Shown here one piece after another: positions 59,725 to 64,000 of a stretch of 64,000 nucleotides of DNA; the stretch's first letter is position 1, and each line of letters starts with the position of its first letter. This stretch comes from Curtobacterium luteum (GTDB taxonomy: Bacteria > Actinomycetota > Actinomycetes > Actinomycetales > Microbacteriaceae): the NCBI RefSeq assembly GCF_014646995.1, contig NZ_BMOI01000008.1:62001-126000 (forward strand), written 5' to 3'. The notes under the pieces are model-generated. The model was not told where the DNA came from and made no database searches. It saw nothing but the letters and a program-made list of their open reading frames with translations. The position numbers and the translations under genes are program-made.

Positions 59725-59754
59725 ACGCTAGCGCTTGTTGATAACGGTTGTCAA
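59725..59754 (-). promoter_or_regulatory. znuA promoter overlapping a Zur-like box
   Basis: -35 TTGACA (59754-59749), 18-nt spacer, -10 TAGCGT (59730-59725). The 17-bp palindrome TTGATAACGGTTGTCAA (59738-59754) covers the -35 and half the spacer and resembles actinobacterial Zur boxes (TGATAACG-TTATCA type). Confidence 0.8.
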
Positions 59755-59782
59755 AATCAGTCGCGTGAGGAAGGCGCCAGTG

Positions 59783-59830
59783 GACGGACTGGAGGCGCGG
59801 TACCGGCTGGCACCGCGCCTCCAGTCCGTC
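59783..59830 (-). terminator. Family-A hairpin, terminator-like
   Basis: 22-bp arms 59783-59804 and 59809-59830, one mismatch, 4-nt loop; 12 bp after the stop of the PTS EIIC gene. Confidence 0.78.
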
Positions 59831-59842
59831 AGGTGGTGACGT

Positions 59843-61111
59843 CTACGGCTTCGTGGCCGCGTCGATCGTGTTCTCGGCGATCGCGTCCTCCTCGCGGCCG
59901 GGCGTGCGGAGGTTCCACTTCTTGATCACGAACGAGAACAGGAAGTAGTAGACGACCGCGTAGCCGAGGCCGATCGGGATGAGCCAGATCGCGCCGTCCG
60001 CCTTCCCGAAGTTGAGCAGGTAGTCGATCGCTCCGGCCGAGAACGAGAAACCGTCGCGGATGCCCAGGGCGTTGACGAGGGCGAGGGACGTGCCCGTGAG
60101 GAACGCGTGGATGACGTAGAGCGGGAACGCCACGAACATGAACGAGTACTCGAGCGGCTCGGTGATGCCCGTGACGAACGAGGTGAGCGCCGCGGAGAGC
60201 ATGATGCCACCCACCAGCTTGCGGTTCTGCGGCTTGGCGTTCCGCCAGATGGCGAGGGCGCCGGCCGGCAGCGCGAACATCATGATCGGGAAGAAGCCGG
60301 TCTGGAAGATGCCGGCGGTCGGGTCGCCCGCGAGGAAGCGCGGGATGTCGCCGTGGACGATCGTGCCGGCCGCGTCGGTGAAGCTGCCGAGCTGGAACCA
60401 CGGGAAGAAGTTCAGCAGCTGGTGCAGGCCGACCGGGATGAGCAGACGGTTGGCGAACCCGAAGATGCCACCACCGATCACGGCGTTGTCCGCCACGGCC
60501 TGGCCGGCCGCGGTGAGGGCGATGTCGAAGTAGCGGTAGACGAGCGACATCAGGACGGCGATGACGAGACCGGCGGCCGCGGTGAGGATCGGCACGAGGC
60601 GGCGACCCGAGAAGAAGCCGAGGAAGTCGGGCATCTTCGTCCGGTGGAACCGCTGCCACAGACCCGCTGCGACGAGGCCCATCACGATGCCGCCGAGGAC
60701 GCCGAAGTTGATGGTGGCCTGGTCGCCGTTCGCGTCCTTGACGCCCTTGAGGACGAGCGGGGACATGACCGCGAAGACCTGGTACATGACCATGTAGCCG
60801 ACGACCGCGGCGAGCGCCGTGGTGCCGTCCGACTTCTTCGCCCAGCCGATCGCGATGCCGACGGCGAAGAGGAGTGGCAGCCAGGTGAAGATCGCGCTGC
60901 CCGCCGCGCCGATGACGTTCGCTCCGTCACCGAACCCCGGGATGGCGCCGAGCATGTCGCTCTGCCCGAGGCGCTTCAGGATGCCCGCGGCGGGCATGAC
61001 CGCGATCGGTAGGAGCAGGCTCCGTCCGAGGCGCTGCGCGTTGGCGAAGAAGCGTGACTGCTTCTTCGGGGCCTTCTTCTCCGGCACGTCCGTGGCGGTG
61101 GTGACGCTCAT
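59843..61111 (-). CDS. PTS transporter EIIC subunit, glucose/N-acetylglucosamine type
   Basis: 422 residues, about ten helices; membrane channel of the glucose-GlcNAc phosphotransferase family. GITEPLEYSFMFVAFPLYVIHAF is the family's GITEP motif. No EIIB domain is fused; it is encoded separately and divergently. Regulated by the dre-like site at 61213 together with the EIIB/EIIA genes. GlcNAc is favoured because of the GntR/UTRA regulator. Confidence 0.92.
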   Translation of the reverse strand: MSVTTATDVPEKKAPKKQSRFFANAQRLGRSLLLPIAVMPAAGILKRLGQSDMLGAIPGFGDGANVIGAAGSAIFTWLPLLFAVGIAIGWAKKSDGTTALAAVVGYMVMYQVFAVMSPLVLKGVKDANGDQATINFGVLGGIVMGLVAAGLWQRFHRTKMPDFLGFFSGRRLVPILTAAAGLVIAVLMSLVYRYFDIALTAAGQAVADNAVIGGGIFGFANRLLIPVGLHQLLNFFPWFQLGSFTDAAGTIVHGDIPRFLAGDPTAGIFQTGFFPIMMFALPAGALAIWRNAKPQNRKLVGGIMLSAALTSFVTGITEPLEYSFMFVAFPLYVIHAFLTGTSLALVNALGIRDGFSFSAGAIDYLLNFGKADGAIWLIPIGLGYAVVYYFLFSFVIKKWNLRTPGREEDAIAENTIDAATKP

Positions 61112-61210
61112 CGGAGTTCCTCTCGTCGTCGGGTGGAGCTGCGGGGTATCGGGGAGTTGAGTCGCGCGGGTGTCGCCGGTAGCCTCGGCGTAGTGCCGAG
61201 CCGGTCCTGT

Positions 61211-61226
61211 CCGGTCATGACCAGTT
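61211..61226. promoter_or_regulatory. dre-like operator between divergent PTS genes
   Basis: CCGGTCATGACCAGTT with a perfect 10-bp core palindrome GGTCATGACC (61213-61222). Resembles the DasR site ACTGGTCTAGACCAGT. A near-identical GGACATGACCAGTT is at the GntR gene (62944-62957). Confidence 0.75.
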
Positions 61227-61292
61227 CCGTAGTCTGAACCGCAACCGAACGCATGTCAACCTGGTACGAACACCCTTAACGAGGAGGAAACG

Positions 61293-61529
61293 ATGGCCGA
61301 CATCAAGGCAGCCGACATCATCGCCGCGCTCGGCGGTGCCGACAACATCGACGAGGTCGAGGGCTGCATCACGCGCCTCCGCGTCGAGGTCGAGGACGGG
61401 GACCTCGTGGACAAGGCCGCGCTCCAGGCCGCCGGCGCCCAGGCCGTCGTCGGCGGGGGCACCGGGTGGCAGGTCATCGTCGGTCCGATCGCGGACAACC
61501 TCGCGCAGGACATCCAGGACGAGCTGTGA
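61293..61529 (+). CDS. PTS EIIB subunit, glucose/GlcNAc type
   Basis: 78-residue single EIIB domain. Phosphorylated cysteine in EVEGCITRLRVEVED (C25). Ribosome site GAGGAGGAAACG. The stop overlaps the EIIA start (GTGA). Confidence 0.94.
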   Translation: MADIKAADIIAALGGADNIDEVEGCITRLRVEVEDGDLVDKAALQAAGAQAVVGGGTGWQVIVGPIADNLAQDIQDEL

Positions 61530-61978
61530 CGGCGGTCCGCACGCCGTTCGGCGGTCCGGTCGTCGCGCTCGCCGACGTGCCCGACCCGGTGTTCGCCGGG
61601 CAGCTCGTCGGCGCGGGGGTCGCGGTCGACCCGACGGGCGTCGAGGGTGCGGTGACCGCCGTGGCCCCGGTCGACGGGACCATCGTCAAGCTGCACCCGC
61701 ACGCGTTCGCGCTGCAGGGTGCTGCGGGCGCCGACGTCCTCGTGCACGTCGGCATCGACACCGTGAAGCTCGGGGGTGAGGGCTTCGAGCTCCTCGCTGC
61801 CGAGGGCGACACGGTCTCGGCGGGTGACCCGGTCGTCCGGTTCACCCCGTCGGTCATCTCGGCCGCCGGCTACTCGCCGATCTGCCCCGTCGTCGTGCTC
61901 GGCTCCGCGCCGGACTCGGTGCCGCAGGGCACGGTCGGCACCACGGTCCGCGAGGGCGACGCGCTCTTCGAGGCGTAG
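61526..61978 (+). CDS. crr: PTS EIIA subunit, glucose (Crr) type
   Basis: 150 residues. Phospho-accepting His in VLVHVGIDTVKLGG and the supporting His in LHPHAFAL. Receives phosphate from HPr and passes it to EIIB. GTG start 61526. A family-B repeat follows its stop directly. Confidence 0.93.
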   Translation: MTAVRTPFGGPVVALADVPDPVFAGQLVGAGVAVDPTGVEGAVTAVAPVDGTIVKLHPHAFALQGAAGADVLVHVGIDTVKLGGEGFELLAAEGDTVSAGDPVVRFTPSVISAAGYSPICPVVVLGSAPDSVPQGTVGTTVREGDALFEA

Positions 61979-61983
61979 GCGCG

Positions 61984-62130
61984 GGGCCGCGCGCGCCGAG
62001 TCTCGGGCCGCGCGCGCCGAGTCTCGGGCCGCGCGCGCCGAGTCTCGGGCCGCGCGCGCCGAGTCTCGGCGTGGGCGACCGTTCTCGCGGCCCGGAGCCC
62101 GAGAACTGTCGCTCAGCCCGAGTCTCGGGC
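61984..62130. repeat. Family-B repeat with a 21-bp tandem array (4 copies)
   Basis: Four perfect 21-bp units, 61984-62004, 62005-62025, 62026-62046 and 62047-62067, each ending CGCCGAGTCTC. Then GGCGACCGTTCTCG (62074-62087), CGAGAACTGTCGCT (62100-62113) and CCGAGTCTCGGGC (62118-62130). Lies between the convergent EIIA and GntR genes. Confidence 0.9.
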
Positions 62131-62153
62131 CGCGCGTCGCGCGCCGCGCGCGC

Positions 62154-62891
62154 CTACGCGACCGCCTGCGGCGCCGCCGTGACCTCCATCTGCACGCGGT
62201 AGCGGTCCGACCGGTACCACGAGCGCGAGTGCTCGACGGGCCGGTCCCCCGAGTACGACACCCGGTCGAACTCGAGCACCGGCGCCCCGGTCTTCGTGCC
62301 GAGCAGCGTCGCCACCTCGTCGGCCGCGGGCTTCGCCGCCACGGTCTGCTGCGCCCGGTCGATCGGCGTCCGGTACTCCGTCGCCGCGAGCGAGTACACC
62401 GACCCCGACAGGTCCTGGTCGAGCAGGCCGGGGAACGCCGACGCCGAGAGCCAGGCGTCGTCGATCGACACCGGCGCCCCGTCCGCCATCCGGAGACGCT
62501 TGAGGTGGTACGCCGTCTCGCCCTCGCCGAGGCGGAGCGCCGCGACGGTGTCCGACGGCGGGACGCGTTCCTCGCGGACGAGCACGACGGTGGTCGGGAC
62601 GTGCCCGAGCGCCCGCATCTCCTCCGTGAAGGACGCCAGGTGCAGCGTCGACTGCACGGGGCGGTGTGCGACGAAGGTGCCCTTGCCGCGGACCCGTTCG
62701 AGGTAGCCCTCGTTGACGAGCTGGCCGAGGGCCTCGCGCACCGTGATCCGGGACACCCCGTACTCCTGGATGAGCTGCCGCTCGGACGGGATCGCGGCGC
62801 CGGGCGCCAGGCGCGTGGTGGCGAGGTCGAGCAGGATCCGCCGCAGCTGCTGGTGCTTGGGTTCAGCACCCTCGGTGATGCGGGTCGTCAT
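62154..62891 (-). CDS. GntR family regulator with UTRA domain (DasR/NagR-like)
   Basis: 245 residues: winged helix PSERQLIQEYGVSRITVREAL (residues 35-55) and UTRA ligand domain. The ligand is probably a phosphorylated amino sugar. Start ATG 62891; a longer frame from 62948 would run through the operator. Divergent from the response regulator and next to the PTS genes, whose promoters carry the same dre-like site. Confidence 0.9.
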   Translation of the reverse strand: MTTRITEGAEPKHQQLRRILLDLATTRLAPGAAIPSERQLIQEYGVSRITVREALGQLVNEGYLERVRGKGTFVAHRPVQSTLHLASFTEEMRALGHVPTTVVLVREERVPPSDTVAALRLGEGETAYHLKRLRMADGAPVSIDDAWLSASAFPGLLDQDLSGSVYSLAATEYRTPIDRAQQTVAAKPAADEVATLLGTKTGAPVLEFDRVSYSGDRPVEHSRSWYRSDRYRVQMEVTAAPQAVA

Positions 62892-62931
62892 CGCTCGGTC
62901 TGCTCCGTTGCTGTCCTGGTGGTACGAGAGG

Positions 62932-62957
62932 TGGTCATGCGCGGACATGACCAGTTC
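62932..62957. promoter_or_regulatory. dre-like operator upstream of the GntR gene
   Basis: Inverted pair TGGTCATG (62932-62939) and CATGACCA (62946-62953); the segment GGACATGACCAGTT matches the PTS site in 13 of 14 bases. A TGGTACGA motif nearby (62919) is also present before EIIB (61262). Confidence 0.7.
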
Positions 62958-63004
62958 CCATCACAGTAGCGAGTCCGTCTCCGAACACCAACGCCCGTGA
63001 CAAG

Positions 63005-63637
63005 ATGACGCCCGTGACCTCGGTGGTGATCGTCGACGACGAGACGCTCGTCCGGTACGGCTTCGAACTCATCCTCGGTGCGGGCCCGGACATCGACGTG
63101 GTGGCGACGTCGAACGACGTGGACGCCGTGCGGGTGATCGCCCTGCACCGCCCGGACGTGGTGCTGCTCGACGTCCGCATGCCCCACGTCAACGGGCTGG
63201 ACGTCCTCCGCGAGCTGCAGTCCCTCACGGACCCGCCGTCGGTCGCGATGCTCACGACCTTCGACGCGGAGGAGTACATCGGCCGGGCGATGGAACTCGG
63301 CGCCGCCGGCTTCCTGCTCAAGGACACCGACCCCGAGGCCCTCGCCGAGTACGTCCGCGTCCTCGCCCGCGGTGGCGTCGTGATCGCACCGGGGGTCGAC
63401 CGTCGACGGCTGTTCGCCGCACGGGCCCCGATCGAGCCGCCGCGCCTCAGTGACCGGGAGCGCGCCGTCCTCGCGTGCATCGCCGACGGGGCCAGCAACC
63501 CCGAGATCGGACGCCGTCTCGGGGTCAGCACGGGCACCGTCAAGGAGGACGTCCGCGCCCTGCTCGTGACCTTCGGCGTCGCGACGCGGGTCCAGCTGGC
63601 GCTGCGCGCCGCCGAGGCAGGACTCCTGGATGGCTGA
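63005..63637 (+). CDS. NarL/FixJ-type response regulator
   Basis: 210 residues. Receiver domain: acid pocket IVDDE, phosphorylated Asp in VVLLDVRMP (about D58), Thr in MLTTFD, Lys in LLKDTDP. C-terminal LuxR helix-turn-helix LSDRERAVLACIADGASNPEIGRRLGVSTGTVKEDV. The ATG at 63005 lacks a clear ribosome site; GTG 63014 is an alternative. Its stop overlaps the kinase start. Confidence 0.93.
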   Translation: MTPVTSVVIVDDETLVRYGFELILGAGPDIDVVATSNDVDAVRVIALHRPDVVLLDVRMPHVNGLDVLRELQSLTDPPSVAMLTTFDAEEYIGRAMELGAAGFLLKDTDPEALAEYVRVLARGGVVIAPGVDRRRLFAARAPIEPPRLSDRERAVLACIADGASNPEIGRRLGVSTGTVKEDVRALLVTFGVATRVQLALRAAEAGLLDG

Positions 63638-64000
63638 GCACCGGGACCGGACCCGGCTCGCGCAGGCGCTGCACGACGCCGACGGGAGGCTCGACCGCCT
63701 CGTCGACACCGGCCTGCGCTGGGCGCGTGCGCACCGGGCACCGTGGTGGCTGGTCGACGCGCTCTTCGTCGCCGCCGCCGTCGCCGACGCCGTGCTCGAC
63801 ATCTCGGGAGCGACCGCCCTCGAGACCTGGCTGTCGCTCGCCGCCGCCGCGGCGCTGCTGCTCCGACGCCGCGCCCCGGTGCTCGCCTTCGCGCTGACGA
63901 TGCCCGGCCTGTTCGTCGGGTCGGCGGTCGTCGCGGCGAGCATCGCGCTGTTCACGCTCGGGGAGCGGACCGACCGCCGTTGGCTGATGCTCGTCGCCGC
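63630..64000 (+). CDS. Sensor histidine kinase, N-terminal part (3' partial)
   Basis: Starts ATG 63630, 8-nt overlap with the response regulator stop, and continues past the window. The visible 123 residues have a short cytoplasmic start and at least three membrane helices (WLVDALFVAAAVADAV, LSLAAAAALLL, FALTMPGLFVG). Position and topology fit a NarL-class (HisKA_3) kinase; the catalytic part is outside. Confidence 0.78.
   Translation, partial: MAEHRDRTRLAQALHDADGRLDRLVDTGLRWARAHRAPWWLVDALFVAAAVADAVLDISGATALETWLSLAAAAALLLRRRAPVLAFALTMPGLFVGSAVVAASIALFTLGERTDRRWLMLVA

Noticed and set aside
61984-62067. CRISPR array
   Set aside because: Four perfect 21-bp units follow each other with no spacers, and no cas genes are present.

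Overview
The window is chromosomal DNA of a high-GC actinobacterium. I favour Microbacteriaceae, probably Curtobacterium or a close relative. Reasons: third codon positions are almost all G/C, GTG and TTG starts are frequent, many genes sit directly on TANNNT -10 boxes without a leader, there is a C50-carotenoid cluster (crtE-crtB-crtI-crtYe-crtYf-crtEb with divergent idi), and DUF3151, DUF4383 and a likely bifunctional Dcd are present. Species level is inference.

Layout. 1-4.0 kb: end of a sugar ABC importer and a GH2 beta-galactosidase. 4.1-10.2 kb: DUF3151, an ABC-F ATPase behind a possible attenuator, an SDR, YihY/BrkB, DUF3618 and a Gfo/Idh/MocA dehydrogenase. 10.3-16.1 kb: carotenoid operon (all six genes overlap at their stops and starts) and divergent idi. 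16.3-18.2 kb: a GlpP-type antiterminator and CorA. 18.5-29.5 kb: a carbon-source regulon, with MFS, SDR, HHH-motif FAD oxidase and FGGY kinase on the minus strand, a LacI regulator in the middle, and a sugar ABC importer on the plus strand. Near-identical 16-bp operators lie at both the lacI promoter and the ABC promoter, and the MFS operon leader contains a U-tract terminator. 29.6-31.2 kb: HEPN/MNT toxin-antitoxin pair with an HTH fused to the MNT protein, then dcd. 31.3-36.2 kb: GNAT, CopD-CtaG fusion, DUF6177 and a small partner.

36.4-38.2 kb: tRNA-Gly(CCC) followed by a 1.4-kb A+T-richer insert bracketed by a 160-bp direct repeat (tRNA 3' half plus the start of the next gene). The insert carries a secreted protein and a small membrane protein. 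38.1-41.4 kb: MSOX-type oxidase, glycerate kinase, zinc alcohol dehydrogenase. 41.6-48.5 kb: AraC regulator, beta-propeller protein, YcgQ/YcgR-like pair, TetR with paired SMR pumps, LLM flavin enzyme. 48.7-54.4 kb: PAP2, DUF4383, PIF1-like helicase, second CopD-CtaG fusion, HU. 54.6-59.8 kb: zinc-free L28/L33/S14 operon, hydrolase, and a zinc-uptake ABC operon with its Fur/Zur regulator and a Zur-like box. 59.8-62.9 kb: split GlcNAc/glucose-type PTS with a GntR/UTRA regulator and dre-like operators. 63-64 kb: start of a two-component system.

Three families of short palindromic repeats run through the window. One forms a hairpin within about 40 bp of a stop codon at seven loci, and its half-sites also occur inside genes, where they are translated as RASRP-like peptides. 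A second is a composite CCGAGWCTCGG element. The third is a CACAACCAAAGTCA inverted repeat. None of these looks like a standard feature type, and they may be the least described structure here, together with the tRNA-linked insert and the terminator-controlled polyol-type operon near glpP.
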